A stretch of 64,000 nucleotides of DNA from NCBI GenBank assembly GCA_965243635.1, contig OZ251574.1, positions 3,100,001 through 3,164,000 on the forward strand. Reading direction: 5' to 3'. Positions 1 through 9,884 of this stretch are shown piece by piece. Each line of letters starts with the position of its first letter. The stretch's first letter is position 1. A program made the translations under genes and the position numbers. The notes under the pieces were generated by a model. The model worked only from the letters and a program-made list of their open reading frames with translations. It searched no databases and was not told where the DNA came from. This DNA comes from Rs1 sp000416275. GTDB lineage: Bacteria > Pseudomonadota > Gammaproteobacteria > Pseudomonadales > Balneatricaceae.

Positions 1-1154
1 ACATCATATGCTTTGCATATCTGACATATGTCTTCAAAGTGAGTGTATAAAAAGTTTTCCTGATGATGGGACAGGCACCATTTTGCCATAATAGACCCAC
101 CCCGAGAGACAATGCCCGTCACTCTTTTAGCGGTCATCGGCACATAGCGCAGCAATACACCGGCATGGATAGTAAAATAATCGACCCCTTGTTCCGCCTG
201 TTCAATTAAGGTATCACGAAATATTTCCCAAGTAAGATCCTCAGCAACCCCGTGCACTTTTTCTAATGCTTGGTAAATAGGCACTGTACCTATCGGTACG
301 TGGGAATTACGCACAATCCACTCGCGCGTTTCATGAATATTTTTACCGGTTGAGAGGTCCATAATCGTATCTGAGCCCCAACGCGTCCCCCAAGTCATTT
401 TTGCAACTTCCGCTTCAATAGAAGAGCCGAGTGCAGAGTTTCCTATATTGCCGTTAATCTTTATCAAAAAATTCCTACCGATAATCATCGACTCTACTTC
501 AGGATGATTAATATTCGCCGGTATAATTGCGCGACCACAAGCGACTTCCTCCCTGACAAACTCGGCGCTAATTTCTGCAGGTAAAGTGGCGCCAAAATTT
601 TGCCCAGGATGCTGAAAATTCAGTTCAGGATTCGCTTTAGCTGCAATCAATTTCATATTTTCACGAATCGCAATGTACTCCATTTCAGGAGTAATGATGC
701 CTTTGCGAGCATAGTGAAGCTGTGTGACATTCGCCCCTTTTTTAGCCCGGCGCGGGTTGCGGTCAAGGTTAAATCTTAGAGCGTCTAGGCGGTGATTATC
801 CGCTCTTGCCTGACCGTAGTCTGAACTTAAGCCGCTCAGCAGCTCAGTGTCATCTCGCTCAATAATCCATGCTTCGCGCACACTTGCCAACCCTTTGCGC
901 ACATCAATGACTACCTCAGGATCTGTGTAAGGCCCCGATGTGTCATACACCATCACTGGCTGATTTTTTTCAGCGGATTCGGTTTTAGAAAATGACGCGG
1001 GAGAATCGGCGAGATGAATAGCCCGCATCGGCACTTTTATATCTGGCCGACTTCCCTGAATGTAAACTTTTGTGGAACCGGGGAAAGGTTTAATCGATTC
1101 GCTATCGACAACCGCAGTAGAACTGAGATGGGTACTAGATATTAGCTTGCTCAT
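1..1154 (-). CDS. thiC: ThiC, phosphomethylpyrimidine synthase, N-terminal part (runs off the window)
   Basis: ThiC is the radical-SAM enzyme that turns aminoimidazole ribotide into the pyrimidine (HMP) phosphate of thiamine. About 384 residues are visible; the C-terminal part with the iron-sulfur CX2CX4C motif lies outside the window. Typical ThiC stretches are present, including QLHYARKGIITPEMEYIAIR, INGNIGNSALGSS and DYFTIHAGV. The start is the ATG at 1154, with GAGG about 8 nt upstream. The gene is led by a TPP riboswitch about 400 nt upstream, so it should be repressed by thiamine pyrophosphate. Other thiamine genes are at 27-31 kb, also behind a TPP aptamer. Identification is secure. 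Confidence 0.95.
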   Translation of the reverse strand, partial: MSKLISSTHLSSTAVVDSESIKPFPGSTKVYIQGSRPDIKVPMRAIHLADSPASFSKTESAEKNQPVMVYDTSGPYTDPEVVIDVRKGLASVREAWIIERDDTELLSGLSSDYGQARADNHRLDALRFNLDRNPRRAKKGANVTQLHYARKGIITPEMEYIAIRENMKLIAAKANPELNFQHPGQNFGATLPAEISAEFVREEVACGRAIIPANINHPEVESMIIGRNFLIKINGNIGNSALGSSIEAEVAKMTWGTRWGSDTIMDLSTGKNIHETREWIVRNSHVPIGTVPIYQALEKVHGVAEDLTWEIFRDTLIEQAEQGVDYFTIHAGVLLRYVPMTAKRVTGIVSRGGSIMAKWCLSHHQENFLYTHFEDICQICKAYD

Positions 1155-1310
1155 ACAGTGATCCTCTATATTTAGACAATTTATTCAGTGCGCTGAATTT
1201 TATAAATAAATGTCATGCCTAGAGGCAAAATTGATGACCATTGCTGTTGATCAATATAATAAAACTAACTAATTAAACGCAAGAAGTCACGCCAAATTAA
1301 AAAAGCTAAA

Positions 1311-1511
1311 ACTATCCTTCAAACTAGCTTCACAGCGTAAGATAATTTTTTTACAACACCATTGAACGGTCCTAACTGCAAGCTTATATGCGTCCTGCAC
1401 TCGCTAAACAAATGCATTCATGCATAAAACTCTTAGGCTCAATGGATATTTTTAAACTGTTGTAAAATCAATAGCTGATGCTAAGCGCCGCTTGGAAGTC
1501 ACTGATTCAGG
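1311..1511 (+). repeat. Family A repeat, degenerate copy in the thiC leader
   Basis: The internal module (GCAAGCTTATATGCGTCCTG, AAATGCATTCATGCATAAAA) and the right end (GAAGTCACTGATTCAGG) match other family A copies. The left end is too diverged to place exactly. It sits between the TPP aptamer and the thiC start, so it would be part of the thiC transcript. Confidence 0.7.
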
Positions 1512-1551
1512 TTCAATGAATAGGTTTTGGCCCTACTTTTATTATCAATAG

Positions 1552-1640
1552 CTTGTTTCCTACGCCGGTATTAACCGGATCAGGTTCGCGGGTTGGTATT
1601 ACACCTCTCGTCCCCCTATAAAAGAGAGAACCCCGACAAG
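1552..1640 (-). promoter_or_regulatory. TPP riboswitch aptamer of thiC
   Basis: Read on the minus strand, this has the conserved TPP (thi-box) parts: a P1 helix CTTGT/ACAAG closing the element, a GGGG-containing strand, GAACCTGATCCGG and the 3' motif GCGTAGGAAACAAG. It lies upstream of thiC in the same orientation. The long leader to the thiC start holds a degenerate copy of repeat family A (1311-1511). I cannot define the expression platform. Confidence 0.9.
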
Positions 1641-1970
1641 ACATTTAAGATCACTATATAGCTTATCCCGGTAATGTCTACAGCTCCTACCTGAATCCGT
1701 GAATTCAAAGCGAACACAGAGTGCAAGGCATTGGATTTACAGTGGAATTAAAAAATCTTAGCTGCAAACGTAGATTCAGGTAAGATAAAGATAAAGCATT
1801 AAGCGAAGCTAGTTTGCGTCTGTTAAAACAACATATTTATATTTTATTAATATTCAGGTTGATATAGTCAATAATACAAATCATCATTATATGCTGCTGC
1901 TTTGTACTAACTCTATATGACTTATTTGCCAGCTTATTCATTTTATTAAAATTCCGACCCTCGAGGTGTG

Positions 1971-3227
1971 ATGTTTAAATTACTTATAATTGAAGACAGC
2001 ATAATGATGCAAAAAGTCATTAAGCATGTTGCTGAAGCAGAGCTAAACTGCGCGTATGATCTCGCTTCCAATTTAGCCCAGGCAAAAGAGTTCATCACAG
2101 CTAACCAGTACTTTCTCGCCCTTGCTGATTTACACTTACCTGATGCTACAAAGGGTGAAATAGTCGACCTGCTACTGGATGCAGGCATCACTACTATTGT
2201 GTTAACCGCCTCAATGGATGAAAGAAAACGCAAGTTAATGCTCAACAAAGGGGTGCTTGATTATATTTACAAAGAAAACCGTGATTCCTATTTTCATGCG
2301 GTAAAACTTGCCAACCAAATACTTAAAAATAGAAATATAACCGTGCTTTTAGCGGACGATTCCAAAACGTTAAGGACCCATATTCGCCGCCAGCTAGAAA
2401 AAATGCTTTTTAATGTCGTTGAAGTAATCAATGGAGTAGAAGCCCTAATTGCACTTGATATGAACCCCAATATTGAACTATTGATTACCGATTTTAATAT
2501 GCCAGAAATGAATGGTATAGAACTTATACGCGCTATTAGGAAAACAAAATCAAGGGATAGCTTCCCCATTATCGGTCTATCTGCTTCTAATGATCCAACG
2601 CTATCGGCTCAATTTATAAAATATGGGGCCAACGATTTTTTAACCACTCCTTTTATTCACGAAGAGTTCCAATGGCGAATTTTAAAAACCATGGAGCAAA
2701 TAAAACTGATTAAAAAAATCACCGATTTAGCCAATAAAGATTATCTTACCGGCCTGTACAACCGCCGCTATTTTTTTAGCGCCGCGAATAAACTGCACAA
2801 CAATGCGCTGCAAGCGCATTCGGAACTAGTTGTTGCACTGGTCGACATTGACTATTTCAAAAAAATCAATGATAACTATGGCCATGACAGTGGCGATGCT
2901 GTTTTGATTCAACTTTCTGCCATGTTGCAAAACAATTTTAAAGGCTTCACTGTGGCCAGATACGGTGGTGAAGAATTCATTATTGTTATTGAAAAAGTAG
3001 CCGTGAGACAATGCGCACAACTGTTTGAGCAGTTTAGATCTGATATTTCCAGCCGCAACTTCACCATTCCCGATGGTCATTTATCGCTCACTGTTAGTAT
3101 AGGCGTTGCAGTGTTAGCGCAAGAGCCACTGGAAAATCTGATCAATAAAGCTGATATAGCTTTATATAAAGCAAAACAGACTGGCAGAAATAGAGTTATC
3201 TTTGATCAACTCGCTGTTAGCACTTAA
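1971..3227 (+). CDS. Two-receiver response regulator with GGDEF domain (diguanylate cyclase)
   Basis: This cytosolic protein of 418 residues should make c-di-GMP under phosphorelay control. Receiver 1 (about 1-115) has the acidic pair in LLIIEDS, an Asp in ALADLHLPD, and VLTAS. Receiver 2 (about 123-240) has VLLADDS, the phosphoacceptor in LLITDFNMPEMNG and GLSAS, but the usual Lys before Pro is Thr (FLTTPF). The GGDEF domain (about 255-415) has DYLTGLYNRR, VDIDYFKKINDNYGH and an intact GGEEF. The RxxD inhibitory site five residues upstream is absent. ATG 1971 is chosen over the overlapping GTG 1968 because GAGG at 1963 fits it better. No histidine kinase is adjacent. Confidence 0.9.
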   Translation: MFKLLIIEDSIMMQKVIKHVAEAELNCAYDLASNLAQAKEFITANQYFLALADLHLPDATKGEIVDLLLDAGITTIVLTASMDERKRKLMLNKGVLDYIYKENRDSYFHAVKLANQILKNRNITVLLADDSKTLRTHIRRQLEKMLFNVVEVINGVEALIALDMNPNIELLITDFNMPEMNGIELIRAIRKTKSRDSFPIIGLSASNDPTLSAQFIKYGANDFLTTPFIHEEFQWRILKTMEQIKLIKKITDLANKDYLTGLYNRRYFFSAANKLHNNALQAHSELVVALVDIDYFKKINDNYGHDSGDAVLIQLSAMLQNNFKGFTVARYGGEEFIIVIEKVAVRQCAQLFEQFRSDISSRNFTIPDGHLSLTVSIGVAVLAQEPLENLINKADIALYKAKQTGRNRVIFDQLAVST

Positions 3228-3290
3228 AAATAGCCGACCGCTGCCTGCCACTTCACCAATGCTCCCTAGCCCGCATATTGCATGAAAAAT

Positions 3291-3367
3291 GGTAAGTTCC
3301 GCCCTATCCCTTGATAGAATAGGGTTTACCACAAAACTACTTCGGATGAAGTAACCCGGAACTTACC
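3291..3367 (+). promoter_or_regulatory. Inverted repeat in the transposase 5' leader
   Basis: GGTAAGTTCC at 3291-3300 is exactly repeated in reverse complement as GGAACTTACC at 3358-3367, directly against the transposase ATG. A second stem, CCCTAT/ATAGGG, lies inside. In RNA the long stem would hide the start region. IS10 and IS50 use comparable foldback structures to block translation of read-through transcripts; that role is inferred here. Confidence 0.5.
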
Positions 3368-4762
3368 ATGCCCAATTTTATACAATCCCCACTTAATTTC
3401 CACCCTGTTGACGGACTTACTGTACGCGCCAGTTTTGATGGTGGCTCTATGTCATCTGATTTTGGTGCAATACTGATGCGGGAGACGGCACTTCAAAGTC
3501 AACTGCTAACCAAACTTGCCGCTGCTATCAGCGACTCTCGCAGACAAACACATATCAAGCACTCTATGCAGGATCTCATTACTCAAAGAACTATCCAGCT
3601 TGCCTGTGGCTATGAAGATGCTAACGATTCTAACTCTCTACGCAAAGACCCTATGTTTAAACTGGCTCTGGGAAAAAAGCCATTAGACGAAGAACAAGAT
3701 TTGGCCCACGGATCAACTTTCACTCGATTAGGCCAAAATGTTGATAGCAAAGATTTATACCGCATGGCTCAAGCGTTTATTGATCATTTCATGGATAGCT
3801 ATAGCAAAGATCCCAGCATCATCATTCTTGATATGGATCACACTGAAGATCAAGTATATGGCCAACAAGAACTGGCATTGTTCAATCGTTATTACGGCCA
3901 TTATGGCTATCTGCCACTTACCATTTTTGAGGGTTTTAGCGGGAAGTTGATTGGTACCTATCTTCGTCCAGGTAAACGCCCTACAGGGGCAGAAAATGCG
4001 ATGATAATGAAACGCGTTATACAACAAATTAGATCGCGCTGGGCCAACGTTCACATCGTTTTACGTGGCGACGGCCACTTCTCCAACCCTGAATTAATGC
4101 AATTAAGTCAAGATGATGACAACATGGACTTTATCTTTGGTGTGCCCGGTAATAAAGCGTTGTCTCCCATGGCGAGTTCTTTACTAACAGCCGCTAAACA
4201 CTGCCTTGATGAGAAGCGCCACAACGCAAAGTTGGTAGGTCAACCAGAACCCTATAAAGTGCGCTTATATGACGAGTTAGACTATAAAGCCAAAAGCTGG
4301 ATGGGTATTGAATGTCGTTTAATTGTAAAAGCAGAAGTGAACCTGCTAGGCAAGAACCCTCGTTATATTGTCACCTCTATTACCAATGCCAGTCCTGAGA
4401 CCCTGTACTGTGATTTTTATTGCGCTCGAGGACAAGACGAAAATTTCATCAAGCAGCTGAAAAATGATATGGCCTGTGATCGCACTTCTGATCAAGGCTT
4501 TTTGGCAAATCAATTGCGGCTTTTCTACTCTGCTGCGGCCTATGTATTAATGCATGAATTCCGATTAGAAACATTAAAGGGTACGGTATTAGAGCGAGCA
4601 GAAATGGGTACAATACGCTTAAAACTATTCAAAATTGCGGTGCGAATTGTTCAGTATAAAGATAGAGTGAAACTGATGTTGCCAAGTTCTTGCCCCGTTT
4701 CTGAATTGCTAAAACGCGTCACTGACATTCTTTATTCCAGCAGACTCCTCAAACCTGGATAG
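3368..4762 (+). CDS. IS1380-family transposase
   Basis: 464 residues, the usual IS1380 transposase size. The DDE core is recognisable: the first Asp in LDMDHTEDQVYGQQE, followed by NRYYGHYGYLPL, and the second in LRGDGHFSNPE. The C-terminal half has FYCARGQDENFIKQLKNDM and a YVLMHEFRLETLKGT segment typical of the family. The start is ATG 3368, which closes the leader hairpin. No internal stop or frameshift is seen, so the gene could be active. It lies between inverted repeats at 3261-3282 and 4977-4998. Confidence 0.9.
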   Translation: MPNFIQSPLNFHPVDGLTVRASFDGGSMSSDFGAILMRETALQSQLLTKLAAAISDSRRQTHIKHSMQDLITQRTIQLACGYEDANDSNSLRKDPMFKLALGKKPLDEEQDLAHGSTFTRLGQNVDSKDLYRMAQAFIDHFMDSYSKDPSIIILDMDHTEDQVYGQQELALFNRYYGHYGYLPLTIFEGFSGKLIGTYLRPGKRPTGAENAMIMKRVIQQIRSRWANVHIVLRGDGHFSNPELMQLSQDDDNMDFIFGVPGNKALSPMASSLLTAAKHCLDEKRHNAKLVGQPEPYKVRLYDELDYKAKSWMGIECRLIVKAEVNLLGKNPRYIVTSITNASPETLYCDFYCARGQDENFIKQLKNDMACDRTSDQGFLANQLRLFYSAAAYVLMHEFRLETLKGTVLERAEMGTIRLKLFKIAVRIVQYKDRVKLMLPSSCPVSELLKRVTDILYSSRLLKPG

Positions 4763-5267
4763 CCCTGCATCTTGATAAAATTCAGAGTTTACAACACGAG
4801 CATTGAGGTTCGAGGGCAGCGTTTGGCTTCCGACTACGAGTTGTTCGAAAAACAACCAGTTCGGTGTACTTAGCTACACTAAAAGTTTCTGAAATTTTAG
4901 ATCTACCCAGCGGCTTAAGAAAAATTTGCAAGGCACTGCTATAAATGGAGTGACTATTGTCAAGTGACTAGTTGGTGCAACATGCGGGCTAGCGAGCTGC
5001 GACTGAAAAACTTGCCCATACTGGTGTTTATTATAGGAAATAAAGTTTCATATTAGAGAAATTTTTGCTATAAAAGATCTCTTTCATTAATTTTATTATT
5101 ACTATATCGCAACTAAAACACCGATAATATTTTAAGCGGCTAGATACAATTAAAAGATTTTGTGCGCCATTTAATTGATTTTCTACCTCCAAAAAATATC
5201 TTAAGCCACTGATTTAAAATTAATTATCATAAACATTGATCATCTACCAATAATACAGGTAACTAAC

Positions 5268-8243
5268 ATGGCATCTATCCAACATTTATTGGCTGCTCGT
5301 TCAGCGGCAATTTCTGCAACTCAAGGTGGCGCTCCCAAGGCAACAAGCAATCAATTTTTTGGAGTCGGGCCCATTACTGACATGACCTTAAATGAGGTAG
5401 ATGCCAGGCTATTAGGCTTCGAATTTGATGCTTGGTTGGAAGAAAACTATCCTAAGCTGGATGACCTAGGCAACCCTATTGGCAACTTCACTAAGGCGGA
5501 ACTGGCACGAGGCATGCATCGCGGCTACCCTGCTGATAAAGTACTAAATGACATGATGCGAGAGATGCATCGCTATTTTGGCTTTCCATTAAAAAATAAA
5601 ATGGCAGTCGGGTTAGGTGGTGGCCACAGTGGTTTTACCTCAACAGCAATGCACATGATGACTGCTAACGATCCACAGCAAATTGTATTTATTGATACTC
5701 CTAAGCCCGAATCAGATGCCGCGAAACAAGGTGGGTTTTTCAGACAATCTTGGGGAGCACAGCTGACTGAGATGCAGCGCTATGCAAAAAATGGCAATCA
5801 AAACCGCTTACTGTTTGCCGAAGGTGAAGGCATGATTCCCAGTGCTGAATACCTACAACAGCAGGGCGTAAAACTATTTTTTGGGGTGGGCCATGAAACC
5901 ACCGGTGCTACTTGTTACACCGAAAACGAAATTAAAAACTTATTAGCTTGGATCGATTTAGATCCGCAACATCACCATGCTGTGATTGATGCCACTTCGA
6001 TGCTAGGTGCGATGCCATGGTCAACTGAGCTAGTCAGGCAAATGTTAGACAAATGCAATATGTTTATGCCTTTTCAAAAAGCGATTGGTGGCATATCTGG
6101 CTACTACGTTATTTCACTGACACCGATGGCGCTGCAATTAATTGACCACAATCAGCAACAGCCGTCGTGGGCCATTCCCAGACAGTTAAAAATATCCGTA
6201 CCGGTCAATGGAGCACTGCCCCTTAGCAGTAAAAAAAGCACTGCTCTGGGACCCATTTACGACCCTAAAAAAGGCCAAATGCAAGGCGGCATTATCAACA
6301 CCTACAGCACCTTAGCCTTTGCCGAAACCACTTTCGGAATATTGAGAAACGAAAAAAATATTGGCGATGTCGCCACCTTGAACCAGCGTTCGATTGACAA
6401 TCGCAGCTTGGTCGGTAAATGGGTAGCAGCGAACCCTCTGTTTGATTTAGGGGTCGCCAGTCCAGATTCTCGAGGTGCGGCTGTTACTTTGTTAAAGGTG
6501 GTAGACCCAGATATTGAAGATCCTACAATCATCCAAACTATTGTGACTAAATCTAAGCAACTGCTCGGCTATGATGGCATTACTCATATTGATGGCAGCC
6601 ATGAAAAAGGATTGGATGTAGCACGTTATGTGAATGCATTTCCGGGATCTCCTGGTGACTATCGCGCCTGGATAGGTGGAATACGCGATCAATCTGATAT
6701 ATCTGCTTTGTTGGACAACATCAATTATTGCTACTTGCGGGCCAAAATAGCCGTCATTGAAGAGCTATTAGAGGCGCAAGGAGCAAGCTTTGAAAGTGCG
6801 GTGGCGTTAAACACTGATCGATTAAGCAGAGCCGATGACGAAAACCGCGCTTATACTGTCCTAATAGCTGATCTAATTGGTATGAAGTTTGATAGTCAAG
6901 GTAATGCAGACTACAGCGAAGTACGACAACATATAGAATCGAAAGGCGGCGTGTTCCACACAGGTCCTATCCCGCCTAATAGCCACTTAGAAACAGGTAA
7001 AATTCACTTTTTTTATCAACCTGAATTAAGTCGCGAAAGCGAATTACTTGCCCAGACTGCCCAAGGTCAATTTAACGCCACCATTGTCGCCGCCACATTT
7101 TTACCTAGCGCTGCTAAATTTGAGCTAGGTGGCGTACGCATCGGTGCTGGAACCGCAAATATGGGTTCTGCTAGCTGGGGAGGAGGCAATGGTGATGCAG
7201 GCGTTGCGCCATTGATGAACACCCCAAGTTTTAACTCCCGCGCGACCGCTCAGAGCACTTTTAAAGCGCTGCTAAAAGTACGGCCTAACTTGCAAACGCA
7301 AACCATGCACAACCTAGTTGTCAAAGGTGATTTCGATACTGGCAAGGACCTCGCCAAATTTCCCACCACTAAACTAGAAGGCCAGCGCTTAGCTGTTATC
7401 GGCTACGGAAACATTGGCCGAGAAGTCGCCAAACTAGGCGCTGCATTTGGCATGCAAGTATCAGTATTTGCCCGCCCACAACATCAGCGCTGGATAGAGT
7501 CCGAAGGTTTCGTATATGCTGCCACTATTATCGAAGCAGCACAGGACGCAGATGTGATTAGTCCACATACAGGACTTGGCGCATACAACCCTGAAACCCA
7601 AGCGTTTAGCAATGCGGGAATTATCAATGCCGCTGTGTTTTCTGTGATGCAACAAGGCGCCATTTTAATTAATTATGATCGCGGAGAAGTCGTCGATATC
7701 GACGCATTAGATCAGGCATTGAGTAGCGGCCAAATTAGTTATGCCGCTGTTGACGCCGACTTATTTAAAGACCCTAGCTCAGGTGATTTGTCTGGTCCAA
7801 TGGTCCCTTATCGAAACATTTACCCTCAACATGCGGGAAAAATGGAACTGCTACCGCACGCTGCTGCAGATACCGAACACGTATCGAGGGTAGAGGGAGC
7901 AAAACAAGCTGTCGAGCAAATATTTGACGTCATCCAATACCGAAAAGTAACCAATCTAAAAGGTGACTTGCCGCTGGGCTATACTGATGCAGGCCCAACC
8001 ACTGTCCATGGCGTTGGCAAAGTACGCGCGACAAATATCTGCGCCATCGATGCCGATCAGATTCAACAATTACGTCACAGCGCGCAGACCATGGCAGCCT
8101 TTTGGGGGGCGATAGATGCGACGGCTGACCCGCAGTGCCGCGAACAGCTGATTGCACAATACGCCGAGCAAGTAATATTGCAATCTAATCTATATCAGTC
8201 ACTTATGCAGAAAAATGGCTTACAGGGCCCCTTTGCTAAATAA
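5268..8243 (+). CDS. Fused SerC-like aminotransferase / SerA-like 2-hydroxyacid dehydrogenase
   Basis: A 991-residue two-part protein. The N-terminal part (about 1-490) resembles PLP-dependent phosphoserine aminotransferases: GLGGGHSGFTSTAMHMM, VIDATSMLGAMPW, and a probable PLP lysine K271 in MPFQKAIGG. The C-terminal part (about 520-930) resembles D-isomer 2-hydroxyacid dehydrogenases: VRIGAGTANMG in the substrate domain, a Rossmann motif GYGNIG at 712-717, catalytic Arg in NYDRGEVVD and His in ELLPHAAADT. Together these could run two consecutive steps of phosphoserine formation, or of a serine/hydroxypyruvate interconversion. A glycerate kinase gene follows in the same direction. Standalone SerC is about 360 residues and SerA about 410, so there is extra linker. 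Substrates are inferred. Confidence 0.75.
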   Translation: MASIQHLLAARSAAISATQGGAPKATSNQFFGVGPITDMTLNEVDARLLGFEFDAWLEENYPKLDDLGNPIGNFTKAELARGMHRGYPADKVLNDMMREMHRYFGFPLKNKMAVGLGGGHSGFTSTAMHMMTANDPQQIVFIDTPKPESDAAKQGGFFRQSWGAQLTEMQRYAKNGNQNRLLFAEGEGMIPSAEYLQQQGVKLFFGVGHETTGATCYTENEIKNLLAWIDLDPQHHHAVIDATSMLGAMPWSTELVRQMLDKCNMFMPFQKAIGGISGYYVISLTPMALQLIDHNQQQPSWAIPRQLKISVPVNGALPLSSKKSTALGPIYDPKKGQMQGGIINTYSTLAFAETTFGILRNEKNIGDVATLNQRSIDNRSLVGKWVAANPLFDLGVASPDSRGAAVTLLKVVDPDIEDPTIIQTIVTKSKQLLGYDGITHIDGSHEKGLDVARYVNAFPGSPGDYRAWIGGIRDQSDISALLDNINYCYLRAKIAVIEELLEAQGASFESAVALNTDRLSRADDENRAYTVLIADLIGMKFDSQGNADYSEVRQHIESKGGVFHTGPIPPNSHLETGKIHFFYQPELSRESELLAQTAQGQFNATIVAATFLPSAAKFELGGVRIGAGTANMGSASWGGGNGDAGVAPLMNTPSFNSRATAQSTFKALLKVRPNLQTQTMHNLVVKGDFDTGKDLAKFPTTKLEGQRLAVIGYGNIGREVAKLGAAFGMQVSVFARPQHQRWIESEGFVYAATIIEAAQDADVISPHTGLGAYNPETQAFSNAGIINAAVFSVMQQGAILINYDRGEVVDIDALDQALSSGQISYAAVDADLFKDPSSGDLSGPMVPYRNIYPQHAGKMELLPHAAADTEHVSRVEGAKQAVEQIFDVIQYRKVTNLKGDLPLGYTDAGPTTVHGVGKVRATNICAIDADQIQQLRHSAQTMAAFWGAIDATADPQCREQLIAQYAEQVILQSNLYQSLMQKNGLQGPFAK

Positions 8244-8358
8244 GCCTATATTGATAAGACAATAGCTCTAAACAAGCTATTAAAATCAGATATTTTGGCG
8301 TGCGACCAGTGACTACTGGGTATAACGACATATTTTCAATTGTCACCGTTATGCTAAA

Positions 8359-8483
8359 CCTGAATCCCTGGCTTTAGAGTGAATGCAAAGCGTAAAATAT
8401 TGGTATTACAGCGACTATTTTTCAAACTGTTGTAGTACCTATCGCTTATGCTAAGTATCGCATGGAAGTTACTGATTTAGTCC
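8359..8483 (+). repeat. Family A repeat, degenerate short copy
   Basis: It begins CCTGAATCC and continues AGAGTGAATGCAAAGCGTAA, AATATTGGTATTACAG, then GAAGTTACTGATTTAG. This matches the ends and left arm of family A, with internal loss. It fills much of the 312-bp gap between the fused dehydrogenase and the glycerate kinase. The right boundary is approximate. Confidence 0.6.
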
Positions 8484-8555
8484 TAGAATCAGTTGCTGGA
8501 GCTAGAGTTATGTTAAGGTCAGAATATACAATGGTTAAATAAAATTGGGTTTTAC

Positions 8556-9686
8556 GTGGATACTAAGATAAAACAAGAACTAGTCGATATTTTTTATGCC
8601 GGTGTCAATGCTGTTTCGGGGTTCCAAGCCACCCATAATGCACTAATCAGTGAAAGCCACTTCACTCCAGACTTTATTATTGCTGTCGGTAAAGCCGCCA
8701 GTGGCATGTGTGCAGGGGCCCTAACAGCGATGGCAGATCCCTGTCCGGCACTTCTGATCACCAAATATCAACACACTGATCAGATGATGCTTGATCACCC
8801 AACGGTCACTGTCATTGAGTCTGCCCACCCTGTCCCCGATAAAAATTCACTGCTAGCTGGTCAGGCGATGCTTAACGCTGTGTCCGATTTATCTGCTGGC
8901 AGTCAGTTATTACTATTGGTGTCCGGTGGTACTTCCGCACTCTCTGAGTTACTACCAGCAGAGATGAGCTTAGCCGAGTGGCAAAATTTGACGCAGAAGA
9001 TGCTCGCCTGCGGGTTTAATATTGGCCAGATCAACGCTCAGCGCAAAAAAACCTCGTTGATTAAAGACGGAAAACTACTGAAAAACTTTACTGGAGAACA
9101 GCTTTTAGTCCTAGCTATTTCAGATGTAGAAGGTGATGACATTTCAGTAATTGGCTCTGGTACTGGCGATCCAAAACACGTCACTAGCAATAAGACACTA
9201 AAGCTAATTGGTACTAACCAAGTCGCCCGACAAGCATGCGCAACCACAGCCCAGGATTTAGGCTACCAGGTACAAGTTAATATTGAGAATCTCTATCAAG
9301 ATATACATCGAGCAGCGGTTGAGATTGCGCAGCATCTCACTAGCGGACCTAAAGGGCTGTATATTTTCGGCGGTGAACCGACGGTCAATTTACCCAAAAA
9401 CCCAGGCAGTGGAGGGCGCAACCAAAGCTTAGCTCTAGCTTTAGCACTGCATATTCGAGGTCTAGAAAACATCTATATTCTAGTGGCGGGGACTGATGGA
9501 AGTGATGGCCCTACCGATGCTGCAGGAGGCATCGTCGATGGACGGACTGTTCAAGATATAGCAGCGGCTAAAACGGCTCTTAAAGAAGCCGATGCCGGTA
9601 GCTGTTTACGCCAAACTGAGCATATATTTATAACCGGGCCAACCAACACGAATGTTATGGATTTAGTAATAGCTGTAAAATTATAG
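8556..9686 (+). CDS. Glycerate 2-kinase, GckA/TtuD (MOFRL) type
   Basis: This should phosphorylate glycerate with ATP in the cytosol. Motifs of the DUF4147/MOFRL family are clear: AVGKAASGM near residue 50, VIESAHPVPD, LLLVSGGTSAL, NIGQINAQRKKTS, and a C-terminal FGGEPTVNL, GSGGRNQSLAL and GTDGSDGPTDAAGG block. At 376 residues it is somewhat shorter than the usual 410-420. The start is GTG 8556, because the nearby ATG at 8531 runs into a stop; the ribosome site is weak. The neighbouring fused aminotransferase/dehydrogenase could produce glycerate or its phosphate. Confidence 0.88.
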   Translation: MDTKIKQELVDIFYAGVNAVSGFQATHNALISESHFTPDFIIAVGKAASGMCAGALTAMADPCPALLITKYQHTDQMMLDHPTVTVIESAHPVPDKNSLLAGQAMLNAVSDLSAGSQLLLLVSGGTSALSELLPAEMSLAEWQNLTQKMLACGFNIGQINAQRKKTSLIKDGKLLKNFTGEQLLVLAISDVEGDDISVIGSGTGDPKHVTSNKTLKLIGTNQVARQACATTAQDLGYQVQVNIENLYQDIHRAAVEIAQHLTSGPKGLYIFGGEPTVNLPKNPGSGGRNQSLALALALHIRGLENIYILVAGTDGSDGPTDAAGGIVDGRTVQDIAAAKTALKEADAGSCLRQTEHIFITGPTNTNVMDLVIAVKL

Positions 9687-9884
9687 CTATCGACAGCCAA
9701 GTTTGACTTACATTTAATGCCGTATTAACAAGTCGTAAAAATCGCTTGGCACTGCCTAAAAAAAGGCCTATAGGTTAATGATATAACTACTAAAAAAACA
9801 AGCCAAAGCGCTCCTATACCAAAGAAGTTTAACACCAGACTTATTACAATATGCTGCAGAGCTCTGCGCTCCTTTTCACATAAC

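Larger units (their letters stand above)
3261..4998 (+). mobile_element. IS1380-family-like insertion sequence
   Basis: A single transposase gene is bracketed by inverted repeats at 3261-3282 and 4977-4998. They match at 20 of 22 positions (core CTAGCCCGCAT). IS1380 ends commonly begin CCTAG (as in ISEcp1), so the true ends may lie 4 bp further in. About 1.7 kb is the normal family length. I see no convincing direct target duplication, so the copy may be old or rearranged. Confidence 0.8.

Noticed and set aside
3261..4998. Target duplication GCTC/GAGC at the IS1380 ends
   Set aside because: The two tetramers are inverse complements of each other, not direct repeats, so they belong to the inverted repeats rather than to a duplication.
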